Origin: Rothia sp. (in: high G+C Gram-positive bacteria)
GTDB taxonomy: Bacteria > Actinomycetota > Actinomycetes > Actinomycetales > Micrococcaceae
NCBI GenBank assembly: GCA_030529845.1
Contig: JAUMWB010000003.1
Span: forward strand, 248,001-312,000
Direction: 5' to 3'
DNA: 64,000 nt
Part shown: positions 1 through 8,613 of the stretch, piece after piece
How the letters are laid out: the number at the start of each line of letters is the position of its first letter
How positions within the stretch are numbered: the first letter of the stretch is position 1
Notes under the pieces: model-generated
Told to the model about the DNA's origin: nothing
Databases searched by the model: none
Seen by the model: the letters and a program-made list of their open reading frames with translations, nothing else
Position numbers and translations under genes: made by a program

Positions 1-588
1 CTGGCCATCCGGCAGGACCCAGCTTTCGCAGGCGGCGACTACTACCCCGGCCGCGGCCCCGTCACCGGCCTCGCTCTCGCCCGCCGCATCGCCCACACCA
101 CCTACCGCTCAGCTGCCGAACTTCACTTCCGCTTCGGCCGTGACGCCCAGGACGGCCACAAGGTCCTGCACCCTATCAGCGCCGAACGCGGACGCTACCA
201 GGTCGAAAACTACCTGGACCACCACGGGACCAAACTCACCAACCGCTTCGACGCCAATTCCTACCTGGCCATCAACGAAGCCCTGCTCTCCCACGACCTC
301 GGGCGAGACCGCGGCGGTCTTGAAAAGGCACTGGCCCGCACCACCTGCAACTGGACCATCGCCTACGTGGACTCCGACCGACTCTTCTTCCCCTCCGACT
401 CTCAAATCCTCGCAGCAGCCCTACCCAACCCTATAGAACCCGCCGTCATCCACTCACCCTGCGGCCACGACGGCTTCCTCATCGAACACCAACAGCTTGA
501 ACGCATCCTGGCCACCAGCATCGAAACCCAGGACGCCGCCGACGAAGCACAACCGCGGGGACGCAAACACCTGTGGGCAGTGGCCTAG
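1..588 (+). CDS. metX: Homoserine O-acetyltransferase, C-terminal part
   Basis: The 5' end lies outside the window; 195 C-terminal residues remain, read in frame from base 1. MetX is an alpha/beta hydrolase-fold enzyme that acetylates homoserine with acetyl-CoA in methionine synthesis. Visible family motifs are AIRQDPAF, RFDANSYL near residue 82, VDSDRLFF with the catalytic Asp at about residue 126 of the visible part, and CGHDGFL with the catalytic His at about residue 156. The tail after GFL is typical of the family. A homoserine succinyltransferase of the MetX fold cannot be fully excluded without the missing N-terminus. The esterase gene starts 30 bp downstream on the same strand. Confidence 0.9.
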   Translation: MAIRQDPAFAGGDYYPGRGPVTGLALARRIAHTTYRSAAELHFRFGRDAQDGHKVLHPISAERGRYQVENYLDHHGTKLTNRFDANSYLAINEALLSHDLGRDRGGLEKALARTTCNWTIAYVDSDRLFFPSDSQILAAALPNPIEPAVIHSPCGHDGFLIEHQQLERILATSIETQDAADEAQPRGRKHLWAVA

Positions 589-618
589 GCTGGCTCTGCC
601 GGTGGTAAGTTGGGGGCT

Positions 619-1305
619 ATGAACCAGTACCTTGTTGAATATTCAAAGGCAGAACCTTTCCGCCGGGGAACCCACCTGGCCGTCCTCCTGCACGGCTACG
701 GCTCCCATGAGCGTGACCTGCTGGGACTCACCCCCTACCTGCCGAGCGAGAAGATGACCTACGCGTCCGTCCGCGCGCCCCAGCCCGTTGGCTACCAGTT
801 ATCGGCGGACGCAGACTCCGCCTACGTCCAAGGCTCCGCCATGGGTTACCAGTGGTGGCCCCTCAACCAGCAGCTTGAAACCGTAGGCTTCACCGCAATC
901 GAACTAGCCGTGGACTACCTGCTGGGCTGGCTCGAACCCATCGCCGCCGACTACGAAAGCGTGACCCTGCTGGGCTTCTCCCAGGGCATGGCTTTTGCCA
1001 CCTCGGTAGCCCGTGCCCGCCCCGATCTCATCAAGGCCGTGGTGGGGCTCTCCGGCTATGCCGTGGCCGGTGGGGAGCACTACTTCAAGGACGCTCAGCT
1101 AGCTGACGAGCCCCTGCCCCTCTTCTGGGGGCGCGATGAAGCTGACCCCATCATCACCCCCGACAAAATTGCCTACACCCAGGAGTGGGTAGCCGGCCAC
1201 GCTGCTCTCACCGCCCATACCTACGCCGGTATCGGGCACGGGGTTGCCGCCGCAGAACTCACCCACGTCACGGACTTTCTCAAAGAGAAGGTACTGTCTG
1301 CTTAA
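619..1305 (+). CDS. Alpha/beta hydrolase, carboxylesterase/phospholipase family
   Basis: A predicted cytoplasmic serine hydrolase of 228 aa, the usual size for the Abhydrolase_2 (YpfH-like) group. LLHGYGS at residues 23-29 forms the oxyanion region, GFSQG carries the nucleophile Ser121, Asp176 in GRDEADP and His207 in IGHGV complete the triad. There is no signal peptide. I place the start at the ATG at 619; an in-frame TTG at 610 is less likely. The G-rich stretch just before the ATG is very close, so the ribosome site is not textbook. The substrate is unknown; short acyl esters are the general expectation. It may be cotranscribed with metX. Confidence 0.8.
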   Translation: MNQYLVEYSKAEPFRRGTHLAVLLHGYGSHERDLLGLTPYLPSEKMTYASVRAPQPVGYQLSADADSAYVQGSAMGYQWWPLNQQLETVGFTAIELAVDYLLGWLEPIAADYESVTLLGFSQGMAFATSVARARPDLIKAVVGLSGYAVAGGEHYFKDAQLADEPLPLFWGRDEADPIITPDKIAYTQEWVAGHAALTAHTYAGIGHGVAAAELTHVTDFLKEKVLSA

Positions 1306-1328
1306 CCCAGGCAGTAAGAGCAGTTAGC

Positions 1329-1547
1329 TTACTCGGTCTCCACCTGCACGGTCACGCCGTTCAGCTCAACGGTATCGCCAGCATGCAGCTGACGGCCGCG
1401 CTGCTCACAAATCTCACCGTTCACCTTCACCAGACCGTCCTGAATCACCTCACGGGCATGCACCCCGTTCTCCACCAGGTTAGCCAGCTTCAAAAACTGG
1501 CCCAGGCGAATCATCTCATCACGAATAAAAACAGACTCAATACTCAT
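1329..1547 (-). CDS. S4-domain RNA-binding protein (YaaA/YbcJ type)
   Basis: A 72-aa protein made almost entirely of one S4 RNA-binding domain: IRLGQFLKLANLV, then GLVKVNGEICEQRGRQL and GDTVELNG, the standard order of the fold. Small free-standing S4 proteins bind structured RNA, probably rRNA or stalled ribosomes. The start at 1547 is set by a GGTGGG sequence just upstream; a longer reading frame upstream of it has no S4-like sequence and would run over the glyS promoter. It is convergent with the esterase (24 bp between stops) and divergent from glyS. The exact target is unknown. Confidence 0.8.
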   Translation of the reverse strand: MSIESVFIRDEMIRLGQFLKLANLVENGVHAREVIQDGLVKVNGEICEQRGRQLHAGDTVELNGVTVQVETE

Positions 1548-1685
1548 ACCCACCACTCTACCCGCGCCAGCACCCAGGCACCCAGGTGCGGTAGGCTTAA
1601 AGACGTGTGCGCCACCCGGCCCACCTATCTTTAACGTCCAAGCACGCCACAACCGGTGGCGCAGGCTCATAGGAGACACCAACAC

Positions 1686-3068
1686 ATGGCACCGAAGTCC
1701 AAACTCGACAACGTTATTTCACTGGCCAAGCGCCGCGGATTCGTCTTCCAGGCAGGTGAAATCTACGGAGGCTCCCGCTCAGCATGGGACTACGGCCCGC
1801 TCGGTGCCGAACTCAAAGAAAACATCCGCCAGCAGTGGTGGCAGACCTTCGTGCGCGGCCGCGAAGACATGGTCGGCCTCGACTCCTCCATCATCCTGCC
1901 CAAGGCAGTCTGGGAAGCATCAGGCCACGTCGCCACCTTCACCGACCCCCTCGTCGAATGCCTCTCCTGCCACTCCCGCCACCGCCAGGACCACCTGATC
2001 GAAGCCTTCGAAGCCAAGAAGGGCCGCGCCCCCGAAAATGGCATGGGAGACATCGTCTGCCCCAAGTGCGGCACCAAGGGCCAGTGGACCGAACCCCAGA
2101 ACTTCTCCGGCCTCATGAAGACCTACCTCGGCCCCGTCGATAACGAAGAGGGCCTGCACTACATGCGCCCCGAAACCGCCCAGGGCATCTTCGTCAACTT
2201 CAACAACGTCGTCACCGCCGCCCGCAAGCGTCCGCCCTTCGGCATCGGCCAGATCGGCAAGGCCTTCCGCAACGAAATCACCCCCGGCAACTTCATCTTC
2301 CGAACCCGCGAGTTCGAACAGATGGAAATCGAATACTTCGTGCACCCCGACGACGCCCCCAAATACTACGACCAGTGGATCGAAGACTGCTGGAACTGGT
2401 TCGTAGATCTCGGCATCAACCCCGACAACATGCGCAAGTTCGACGTGCCCGAAGACGACCGTGCCCACTACTCAGCCGGCACCATGGACCTCGAATACCG
2501 CTTCGGCTTCCAGGGCTCCGAATGGGGCGAACTCATGGGCGTTGCCAACCGCACCAACTACGACCTCGGCGTGCACAACGAACACTCCAACGCCAAGCTC
2601 GAATACTTCGACCAGGGCACCGGCGAACGCTACGTGCCCTACGTCATTGAGCCCTCCTTCGGCCTGACCCGCTCCATGATGGCCTTCCTGGTTGACTCCT
2701 ACGTCGAAGATGAAGCCCCCAACACCAAGGGTGGCGTTGACAAGCGCACCGTGCTCAAGCTCGACCCGCGTCTGGCCCCCGTCAAGGCAGCTGTCCTGCC
2801 CCTGTCGAAGAAGGAAGACCTCGTCCCCACCGCCAAGAACCTGGCCGACGAACTCCGCCGCAACTGGAATATCGACTATGACGACGCTGGCGCCATCGGC
2901 CGCCGCTACCGCCGCCAGGACGAAATCGGCACCCCCTTCTGCATCACCGTCGACTTCGACACCCTCGAAGACCAGGCAGTCACCATCCGCGAACGCGACA
3001 CCATGACCCAGGAACGCGTCTCCCTGGATCAGGTCACCGCCTACCTGGCAGCTAAGCTGACCAAGTAA
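1686..3068 (+). CDS. glyS: Glycyl-tRNA synthetase, alpha2 type
   Basis: A class II synthetase of 460 aa that charges tRNA-Gly. This is the single-chain eukaryote/actinobacteria-type enzyme, not the alpha/beta tetramer. Near the start are [15 protein letters not shown] and [13 protein letters not shown], typical of this family; a cysteine pair CLSC and CPKCG suggests a zinc insertion; [31 protein letters not shown] (motif 2) and [14 protein letters not shown] (motif 3) follow, with the anticodon-binding domain at the C-terminus. The ATG at 1686 has AGGAG 9 nt upstream. A structured repeat begins 46 bp after the stop, then a terminator. Confidence 0.97.
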   Translation: MAPKSKLDNVISLAKRRGFVFQAGEIYGGSRSAWDYGPLGAELKENIRQQWWQTFVRGREDMVGLDSSIILPKAVWEASGHVATFTDPLVECLSCHSRHRQDHLIEAFEAKKGRAPENGMGDIVCPKCGTKGQWTEPQNFSGLMKTYLGPVDNEEGLHYMRPETAQGIFVNFNNVVTAARKRPPFGIGQIGKAFRNEITPGNFIFRTREFEQMEIEYFVHPDDAPKYYDQWIEDCWNWFVDLGINPDNMRKFDVPEDDRAHYSAGTMDLEYRFGFQGSEWGELMGVANRTNYDLGVHNEHSNAKLEYFDQGTGERYVPYVIEPSFGLTRSMMAFLVDSYVEDEAPNTKGGVDKRTVLKLDPRLAPVKAAVLPLSKKEDLVPTAKNLADELRRNWNIDYDDAGAIGRRYRRQDEIGTPFCITVDFDTLEDQAVTIRERDTMTQERVSLDQVTAYLAAKLTK

Positions 3069-3114
3069 GTAGCGTAGTTTAGATACACAAAAGGACGGAC
3101 GTGCGGAGAGGCCC

Positions 3115-3222
3115 GGCGCTACAGACGCGTCTCTGCCAGCGACCCTCTCGCTCCTCGCCTGGGGGCTCGTCGCGATTCACGCCAGCCCCGAGCCAGCTGG
3201 CTTAAGACGCGTCTGTAACGCC
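3115..3222 (+). repeat. Variable-arm structured element, copy 1
   Basis: A 108-bp intergenic element. The outer arms at 3115-3132 and 3205-3222 are 18-bp complements with one G-T pair. An inner GCCAGC/GCTGGC stem encloses a core containing GACCCTCTCGC and GCGATTCACGCCAGCC. The same core recurs at 37222-37331, 54961-55074, 58691-58803 and 61019-61118 with different arms. It lies 46 bp after the glyS stop, oriented with glyS. Confidence 0.75.
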
Positions 3223-3240
3223 TAGAGACGGTACAGAAAA

Positions 3241-3273
3241 GTCGCCCCTCCCCACAGCGGGAGAGGCGACTTT
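3241..3273. terminator. Bidirectional terminator between glyS and GNAT gene
   Basis: The stem GTCGCC...GGCGAC, extended by CCC/GGG, is followed by TTT on the plus strand and preceded by AAAA, which is a U-run for the minus strand. It can serve both the plus-strand glyS transcript and the convergent acetyltransferase. Confidence 0.75.
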
Positions 3274-3318
3274 CGTCTATTGAAGGAGCACGCAGGTACC
3301 CTAGAAGAACAATATCTT

Positions 3319-3939
3319 CTAGATTTCTACCCGCTTCAAGTCCAGGGTCAGGTGGCCTGCCACTGAACGGGCGGCCTCCCAGTCGCTACGCAGCACAGCT
3401 TTCAGTACCGCGTCGTGGTACTCGCCGTCGATCAGGAAGGCCTCGCGGCGGCGTCCTTCGGGCACAAAGCCGCAGGAGGTATAGACATGCTTGGCTCGCT
3501 CGTTGAAGTCCAGCACCTCCAGCTCAATGCGGTGCAGATCCAGCTTCTCAAAGCCGTAATCCACCAGGAGCTTGGTCGCCTCGGTTCCATAGCCCTTGTT
3601 CTGGCCTGCCTGACCAATGGCGATACGGTAGTTGACCGACCCATTGTCGGGGTCGTACTCGTTGAAGGCTACCTCGCCCACATACTTCTGCTGGTCGAGC
3701 GCAAAAATAGCCAGGTCAAGGCGGTTCTTCTTCTCGTTGCGGCGGGAGTACCACTCGCGGGTCTTAGCCTCATCGAAGGGGTGGGTCTCCGTTGAGCGGG
3801 AGTGCACGGTGCCGGTCTTGATCAGTACCTCCGGCTCCTGCAAAATCTCAATCATGGCGTCGATGGCTTCAGCATCAAAGGGGCGTAGCTCAATGCGGGA
3901 ACCGGTCAGAATGGGCTTGTGGGCAAGGGGAGAAGTCAT
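3319..3939 (-). CDS. GNAT N-acetyltransferase, RimJ/RimL type
   Basis: A 206-aa acetyltransferase with the layout of the RimJ/RimL group: N-terminal LTGSRIELRPF strand, YVGEVAFNEYD, the acetyl-CoA pyrophosphate loop QNKGYGTEATKLLVDYGF, then LHRIELEVLDFNERAKHVY and the CGFVPEGRRREA end. This group acetylates protein N-termini, polyamines or small amines; the substrate here cannot be told. It stands alone on the minus strand, convergent with glyS and divergent from another GNAT gene. An 18-bp palindrome lies about 30 bp before its start. Confidence 0.85.
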   Translation of the reverse strand: MTSPLAHKPILTGSRIELRPFDAEAIDAMIEILQEPEVLIKTGTVHSRSTETHPFDEAKTREWYSRRNEKKNRLDLAIFALDQQKYVGEVAFNEYDPDNGSVNYRIAIGQAGQNKGYGTEATKLLVDYGFEKLDLHRIELEVLDFNERAKHVYTSCGFVPEGRRREAFLIDGEYHDAVLKAVLRSDWEAARSVAGHLTLDLKRVEI

Positions 3940-3969
3940 AACACCACGCTAAACAATAGAGTCAAACAA

Positions 3970-3987
3970 ACTTTAAGCCCTTAAAGT
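3970..3987. promoter_or_regulatory. Palindrome between divergent GNAT genes
   Basis: Perfect 8-bp arms ACTTTAAG/CTTAAAGT around a 2-bp centre, AT-rich against a GC-rich background, 31 bp upstream of the minus-strand acetyltransferase start. It has the size of an operator, but no regulator can be assigned. Confidence 0.35.
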
Positions 3988-4136
3988 CTAGCCGGTAACG
4001 GGCCGGTGAAATCAAGATGCCACCTGCCCGGTTCACGCTCAGCGTGCAGGCTTTCTGCCGCACGGACGCCCGCAGGTAGGGTAGGGGCGCTAAAGTAGAT
4101 GGGTACACCCCGGCCGGCTACCCGAAAGGCACCACC

Positions 4137-5111
4137 ATGAGCACCGCCAAGAATACCTATACCCTGCGCCCCTGGCGCGAAGGCGACACCCTAGCCCTGC
4201 TCGAATACTGGCACGATGCCGAAAATCGGCAGGTAGCCGCCTTCCGCTCGTCCTTCGGTCCCGATTCCGACACCCGCTTCTCCCGCACCCTCATCGCCGA
4301 GCACCAGGGCGTTCCCGTAGCCGCAGGTACCGTTTACGAGACCGACCTGCACCCCAACAGGCTCTGGTCCTACATCGAAGTAGCCCCCGAGCACCGCCGG
4401 GCAGGCCTGGGCAGCTTGCTCCTAGAGGCCCTGAAGGAAGCCGCCGCCTCATCTTCTTGCGGCGTTTCGGCTTTCCGCGCCACCGTGGAGCCAGAATCCA
4501 CCGGCCTTACCTTCGCCTTAGCCCGTGGTTTCACGGCGGCCCAGCGCTCACGTATGGTGCGCATCGAAGCTGGGGCGGTGCCGTCCGTACCCCTGCGCCA
4601 GGATGACTCCGAACGCATCACCCAGGCCATCGAAGACCTAGCCACCGGGTCAGTGGAACTGACCCAGCGCTTCTGGGACTTCTACCGGGCCGTGCACACC
4701 TGGGATGAACCTGCCGACCTCCCCATAGGCCGCATTAACCGTCTCTTCCTCTCCGACGAGGCTGAAGCCCTGGGCGCCGTCGTGCTGCGCGACGATGTGC
4801 TGCGTGCCCAGGCCAACGGTAAGAAGGGCGACATTATCGCCTTTGCTGTAAGCTACCGCCCCATCGAGGTAGATGCTGGCCAGATGCCGGTCTCTGAAGA
4901 TGACGCCACCGAAATTACCATCGGCTACCGGGTGAGCCACCCCGGCGCCCGTGAGGCTATCATGCAGCTGCTCTCTGTGCTGACCGGCTCCTACGCTGTG
5001 CAGATTGAGGTCGATGACTCTATGGAGGATCTGGCCGTGCTGATTGACCAGTTGCTGAAGATGGGGGCTGCCACCGTGACCAGTGAGTCCCTGGTGCTGG
5101 TTGACGACTAG
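4137..5111 (+). CDS. GNAT acetyltransferase, two-domain
   Basis: A 324-aa protein with two GNAT-like halves. The N-terminal half (to about residue 150) has LRPWREGDTLALLEYWHDA and an acetyl-CoA loop EHRRAGLGSLLLEALKEAA. The C-terminal half is diverged, with ITIGYRVSHPGAREAIMQLL. Actinobacteria carry many two-domain GNATs, often with one inactive half; mycothiol synthase MshD has this architecture, but I see no proof that this is MshD. The ATG at 4137 follows GAAAGG. The alkyltransferase-like gene starts 6 bp after its stop, so the two probably form an operon. Confidence 0.75.
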   Translation: MSTAKNTYTLRPWREGDTLALLEYWHDAENRQVAAFRSSFGPDSDTRFSRTLIAEHQGVPVAAGTVYETDLHPNRLWSYIEVAPEHRRAGLGSLLLEALKEAAASSSCGVSAFRATVEPESTGLTFALARGFTAAQRSRMVRIEAGAVPSVPLRQDDSERITQAIEDLATGSVELTQRFWDFYRAVHTWDEPADLPIGRINRLFLSDEAEALGAVVLRDDVLRAQANGKKGDIIAFAVSYRPIEVDAGQMPVSEDDATEITIGYRVSHPGAREAIMQLLSVLTGSYAVQIEVDDSMEDLAVLIDQLLKMGAATVTSESLVLVDD

Positions 5112-5117
5112 TAACCC

Positions 5118-5453
5118 ATGGACGATACACGTGTAGAGAGAATCTTGCGTGTGGTTGAGTGCGTGCCTGCCGGGCAGGTTGCTACCTACGGGGACGTCGG
5201 CGCCGTAGCCGGTGAGTCTCCTCGGCTGGTGGGGCGCGTGTTGGCGACCTGGGGATCGAATGTTCCTTGGTGGCGTGTCTGTAATGCCCGCGGTGAGATA
5301 CCGGGGCACCTAGAGCAGGCTTACTCCCATTGGCAGGACGAGGGAACCCCGCTGACCGGCGCGGGGCGGGTCGCTCTGGGCGCTGCCCGTATAGACGCGG
5401 ACGCCCTGGCCCGTCTCTCTGCCCAGCGGTTAGCTGAGCTGGGGGAAGGCTAG
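5118..5453 (+). CDS. Alkyltransferase-like (ATL) protein, MGMT family
   Basis: A 111-aa DNA-binding protein of the O6-alkylguanine-DNA alkyltransferase fold. In true MGMT the active site is PCHRV; here the same place reads PWWRV (Pro50-Trp51-Trp52-Arg53-Val54), so the acceptor cysteine is replaced by tryptophan. ATL proteins such as E. coli YbaZ (PWHRV) bind alkylated guanine and hand it to nucleotide excision repair. Cys55 follows the motif but is not at the acceptor position. VPAGQVATYGDVGAVAG and the arginine-finger region LVGRVL are also present. It closely follows the two-domain GNAT gene. Confidence 0.85.
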   Translation: MDDTRVERILRVVECVPAGQVATYGDVGAVAGESPRLVGRVLATWGSNVPWWRVCNARGEIPGHLEQAYSHWQDEGTPLTGAGRVALGAARIDADALARLSAQRLAELGEG

Positions 5454-5460
5454 GCAGGAG

Positions 5461-5844
5461 CTAGACACCGATGTCGCGGGCCCTACGTCTCTGAGCTGAA
5501 GCCTCTCGTGCACTGTAACTTTCACTGAGGTACCCAATAAGTGGCCAAGCAATAGCGTGTTGGACTTCCATATCCCACACGGTATTGAGAATCGCCCAAA
5601 AAACCCAGGTGAACGTTAGTGTCATGGCAAACAGTCCAGGTCGCCATATCACGGTACGGCTGCCCTTGGGGCGCAGGAACCATTGAGTAAGCACTGTTCC
5701 AACAGCCACGAGACCAGCTGCCCAGAGGGCCAGGGCTAGTTCATGGCTGAGATACCAGGTGATACAACCGTGGAGACCCCACAGTCCCACCATGATGAGG
5801 GGTGCGTAGATGCTGTTACCAGGGGAGGGGCGTCGAGTCGTCAT
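5461..5844 (-). CDS. Small integral membrane protein, unknown
   Basis: A 127-aa hydrophobic protein with three likely membrane segments (about residues 12-33, 35-55 and 68-92) and a basic C-terminal tail rich in Ser, Ala and Arg. I do not recognise a family. Its ATG lies inside the end of the HTH-DUF3887 regulator gene (29-nt overlap) with only a weak ribosome site, which suggests translational coupling and a shared role. It is convergent with the ATL gene. Confidence 0.6.
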   Translation of the reverse strand: MTTRRPSPGNSIYAPLIMVGLWGLHGCITWYLSHELALALWAAGLVAVGTVLTQWFLRPKGSRTVIWRPGLFAMTLTFTWVFWAILNTVWDMEVQHAIAWPLIGYLSESYSAREASAQRRRARDIGV

Positions 5845-6355
5845 TGAAGATCACCAATCCTGTTACTTTGCGGGCTGAGTTGAAAGAGAGTTGGCCGACC
5901 GGCTCACCAGCCTCGTGGCGCAGCCGGTAGGTCAGGGTAAAGCCGGAGCCTGCCTGCTCCACTACCGTTTTCTTGACTTCGACAAAGGGGCCATTTGCCT
6001 CAAGCACCTGCTGCCAGGTTTTCAGAATCTTGCGTTTAGACAGTAACCGGGTGGTTGTGTAGGTCATGTGGCTGTGTACATGCTCAATGTCTTCGTGGGC
6101 AAGTGCGGCGAAGAGAGCCTCGGTGACTTGCTCCAGTTCCACCTGAATCTGCGAGAGAGACCGGGCGTTATAGACGGTCTCGGAAAAGCGCTGGGCCGCA
6201 GCCTGCTTAGTCACTCCGATAGCCGAGCCGATGAGCTGCCAGGTGGCGCCGCCTGCGCGAGCTGCCTGCACGGCGTCCTCAAGCGCACGGGTTGCCTGGC
6301 TAACCTGCTCGTTAGCGGCACGGACGGCGGTAATGCGCGGGTCGTTGGACTGCAC
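5816..6355 (-). CDS. HTH-DUF3887 regulator, paralog A
   Basis: A 179-aa protein. A helix-turn-helix lies near residues 35-60 (ATWQLIGSAIGVTKQAAAQ) and is followed by a domain resembling DUF3887/NTF2-like sequence that ends PVGQLSFNSARKVTGLVIF and a final PW. The gene at 8614-9213 shares the same layout and motifs. I place the start at the GTG at 6355, preceded by AAAGGAGG; a longer frame from 6460 lacks a ribosome site and would cross the probable promoter. It is probably autoregulated through the GTCAA...TTGAC sites upstream. The ligand is unknown. Confidence 0.7.
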   Translation of the reverse strand: MQSNDPRITAVRAANEQVSQATRALEDAVQAARAGGATWQLIGSAIGVTKQAAAQRFSETVYNARSLSQIQVELEQVTEALFAALAHEDIEHVHSHMTYTTTRLLSKRKILKTWQQVLEANGPFVEVKKTVVEQAGSGFTLTYRLRHEAGEPVGQLSFNSARKVTGLVIFNDDSTPLPW

Positions 6356-6388
6356 GGGGCCTCCTTTCTTAGGCGCTTTCTTAGGTGC

Positions 6389-6453
6389 GTCAAGCAATCT
6401 TGACGTATCACAAGTATGTGATTGTTCTTGGGTGCCTGTCAAGAGGTTTTGAC
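6389..6453 (-). promoter_or_regulatory. Promoter and paired GTCAA-N6-TTGAC sites
   Basis: On the minus strand a -35 TTGACA (6437-6442) and a -10-like CATACT (6413-6418) are 18 bp apart, upstream of the regulator at 5816-6355. Two 16-bp inverted repeats, GTCAA-N6-TTGAC, lie at 6438-6453, overlapping the -35, and at 6389-6404, just past the expected transcription start. This layout fits repression, probably autoregulation. Confidence 0.5.
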
Positions 6454-6563
6454 GATTCACCGATTGGGTTTGAGGTGCTGCCGATGCTGAGAGTGTGTAT
6501 TTGAAAAATGTTTACTTTAAAACTAACCCCCTGTTACTTTTTTACTGCATCTGTCAAAAATGA

Positions 6564-6602
6564 CATGACTAGGCATGTCATTGGTTGGCATGCCTGGTCA
6601 TG
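6564..6602. repeat. Inverted repeat upstream of PRC-barrel gene
   Basis: Two 14-bp arms, CATGACTAGGCATG and CATGCCTGGTCATG, pair with one mismatch (G-T in RNA) around an 11-bp spacer. It lies in the 392-bp AT-rich gap between regulator A (minus) and the PRC-barrel gene (plus), about 150 bp before the latter. It may be an operator for either gene. The rest of the gap shows no gene. Confidence 0.5.
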
Positions 6603-6747
6603 CTCTATTTTTCACCTCAGAGTGAAATATTGTCTTTTTTCTTAAAAAGTTCGCTTAGTAGTTGCTCAGCCTACTGATAGCACTCATCGGGAGAGCTCGG
6701 CTGGCGCAACACCTCGTACTGAGAGTCGCAAAGAAAGGCAATAGCTC

Positions 6748-7530
6748 ATGGCTACCAACGAAACCATCGAAACCCTGCGCAACAGCACCGTATTCGGCAC
6801 TGACGGCGAAAAGATCGGCAAGGTAGGCGAGCTCTACCTCGACGCCCAGACCGGCGAACCCACCTTCGTCACCGTCAACACCGGTTTCTTCGGCACCAAC
6901 GAATCCTTTATCCCCGTGGACAAGGCCCGCTACGCAGGCGAAGAAATCCACGTTCCCTACACCAAGGAATTCGTCAAGGACGCCCCCAACATCGCAGAAG
7001 ACGGCGAACTCTCACCCGCTGAAGAGCAGCGCCTCTACGAGTACTACTCACTCACCTCAGGCACCGCAACCGCAGGTACCGCAACTGCCGGTGTAGCTAA
7101 CACCGAGCGTCCTGCCGCCGACGCCCACGCGGCTCAGGCCACCGCAACTGCCGAGAACGGCGACGTCGTTGCCCACGAAGAGCGCCTGAACGTTGGCACC
7201 GCCACCAGCGCAACACAGACCGGCCAGGTCCGCTTGCGCAAGGTCGTCCGCACCGAAACCGAAACCGTCGAGGTGCCCGTCCGCAAGGAAGAAATCGTTG
7301 TTGAGCGCACCAACCTCAAGGACGGCGAAGTTGTAGAAAACTACGACTTCGACTCCGCCGAGGCACAGGCAGACGTTACCGTCACCGCCCACGAAGAGCG
7401 CCCCGTTGTCTCCACCGAAACCGTAGCCACCGAGCGTGTCTCAGTTGGCAAGGAAGTACGCACCGACACCGAGCGCGTCTCAACCGACGTCCGCAAGGAA
7501 GAAATCGTTGTAGAAGGCGACAACAAGTAA
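6748..7530 (+). CDS. PRC-barrel and DUF2382 domain stress protein
   Basis: A 260-aa soluble protein. A PRC-barrel domain (about residues 8-80: STVFGTDGEKIGKVGELYLD, then VTVNTGFFGTNESFIPVDKA) is joined by an Ala/Thr-rich linker to a YsnF-type DUF2382 domain (about 145-258). DUF2382 contains two related units, each ending VRKEEIVVE. Such proteins are linked to general stress responses in Bacillus, Deinococcus and actinobacteria; the biochemical role is not established. AAAGG precedes the ATG. The next gene is a stress-type dehydrogenase, and both are flanked by HTH-DUF3887 regulators. Confidence 0.85.
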   Translation: MATNETIETLRNSTVFGTDGEKIGKVGELYLDAQTGEPTFVTVNTGFFGTNESFIPVDKARYAGEEIHVPYTKEFVKDAPNIAEDGELSPAEEQRLYEYYSLTSGTATAGTATAGVANTERPAADAHAAQATATAENGDVVAHEERLNVGTATSATQTGQVRLRKVVRTETETVEVPVRKEEIVVERTNLKDGEVVENYDFDSAEAQADVTVTAHEERPVVSTETVATERVSVGKEVRTDTERVSTDVRKEEIVVEGDNK

Positions 7531-7573
7531 GTCTAGATACAAGCCTCTAGCACTGAACTATAGCCTCATGCAG

Positions 7574-7602
7574 AGCCCCGGGAAGAACCGCCCGGGGCTT
7601 TT
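7574..7602 (+). terminator. Rho-independent terminator after PRC-barrel gene
   Basis: A perfect 9-bp stem AGCCCCGGG/CCCGGGGCT with an 8-nt loop and a short T-run, 43 bp after the stop. Confidence 0.85.
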
Positions 7603-7629
7603 GCTTACTCTCTACCCCAAGGAAGAACA

Positions 7630-8514
7630 ATGACTCACCTCGTAGACCCCCGCAGTAAATACCCCGTCATCGCTCCGCCCAAGCAGACTCAGCCCGAACC
7701 CGGTCTCGACGCTGAAATGACCCCCAAAGCCGACCTGGGTATCGACTCCTACCAGGGATTGGGCCGCCTTAAGGGTCGCCGTGCCCTGATTACCGGAGGT
7801 GACTCCGGGCTGGGAGCGGCCGTTGCCATTGCCTACGCCCGTGAGGGGGCCAATGTGGCGATTTCTTACCTGCCAGAAGAAGAGCCCGATGCTGAACTCA
7901 TTCTTAAGGCGGTTGAGGAAGCTGGGGTGAAGGCGCTGGCGCTACCGGGGGATCTGCGTGAGCTAAAGCAGTGCCAGGCCATCGTTGAAAAGACCGTAGA
8001 GGCTTTCGGAGGTCTCGATATCGTGGTCAATAATGCTAGCCGTCAGGTGTGGCATGAAAGGATTGAGGATCTCAGCGATGAGGACTTCGACCACACGATG
8101 AAGGCTAATGTGTATTCGGCCTACCGCGTTACTAAGGCGGCTGTGCCTCACCTTAAGCCTGGCTCTTCGATTATTTTCACCTCTTCGATTCAGGCGTATG
8201 AGCCCTCAGAGACGCTGCTGGACTACGCCCTGACTAAGGCTGCCCAGAATAACTTCAGTAAGGGGCTGGCGCAGGCTTTGGCTCCTCGCGGTATTCGCGT
8301 GAATGCTGTGGCGCCGGGGCCCTTCTGGATTCCGTTGCAGCCCAGCTATGGCCAGCCCATGGAGAAGTTGACCCAGTTTGGTCAGGACACTCCTCTGAGC
8401 CGTGCCGGTCAGCCAGCTGAAATCGCGGGTGCCTACGTTTTCCTAGCATCCGATGACGCCTCCTACGTTGCGGGCGAGACCTTAGGTCTTACCGGCGGAC
8501 GCCCCACCCCGTAG
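7630..8514 (+). CDS. Short-chain dehydrogenase, general-stress type
   Basis: A classical SDR oxidoreductase of 294 aa with an N-terminal extension of about 45 residues, as in E. coli YghA and the Bacillus general stress SDRs. The NAD(P)-binding glycine motif is TGGDSGLGAAVA, with NNAS after it. FTSSIQAY holds the catalytic Ser, and YALTK the catalytic Tyr199 and Lys203. The C-terminus LTGGRPTP is typical. AAGGAAG lies just before the ATG. The substrate is unknown. It sits behind the PRC-barrel gene and its terminator, so it probably has its own promoter or depends on readthrough. Confidence 0.88.
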   Translation: MTHLVDPRSKYPVIAPPKQTQPEPGLDAEMTPKADLGIDSYQGLGRLKGRRALITGGDSGLGAAVAIAYAREGANVAISYLPEEEPDAELILKAVEEAGVKALALPGDLRELKQCQAIVEKTVEAFGGLDIVVNNASRQVWHERIEDLSDEDFDHTMKANVYSAYRVTKAAVPHLKPGSSIIFTSSIQAYEPSETLLDYALTKAAQNNFSKGLAQALAPRGIRVNAVAPGPFWIPLQPSYGQPMEKLTQFGQDTPLSRAGQPAEIAGAYVFLASDDASYVAGETLGLTGGRPTP

Positions 8515-8534
8515 GTCTCACATCTAGAGCACTG

Positions 8535-8589
8535 AGCCTGCCCCCACCTCAGAGACCTCTAAGGTCTCTGAGGTGGGGGCAGGCTTTTT
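8535..8589. terminator. Strong terminator between convergent genes
   Basis: A perfect 24-bp stem (8535-8558 with 8562-8585), a 3-nt loop and a plus-strand T-run. It ends the dehydrogenase transcript; the minus-strand regulator converges on it but would lack a U-run. Confidence 0.92.
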
Positions 8590-8613
8590 GGTGCAGGCCT
8601 ATAAGAGGGAGGG

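Noticed and set aside
1656-1685. Upstream GTG start for glyS adding ten residues
   Set aside because: The ATG at 1686 has a good AGGAG site and gives the family N-terminus.
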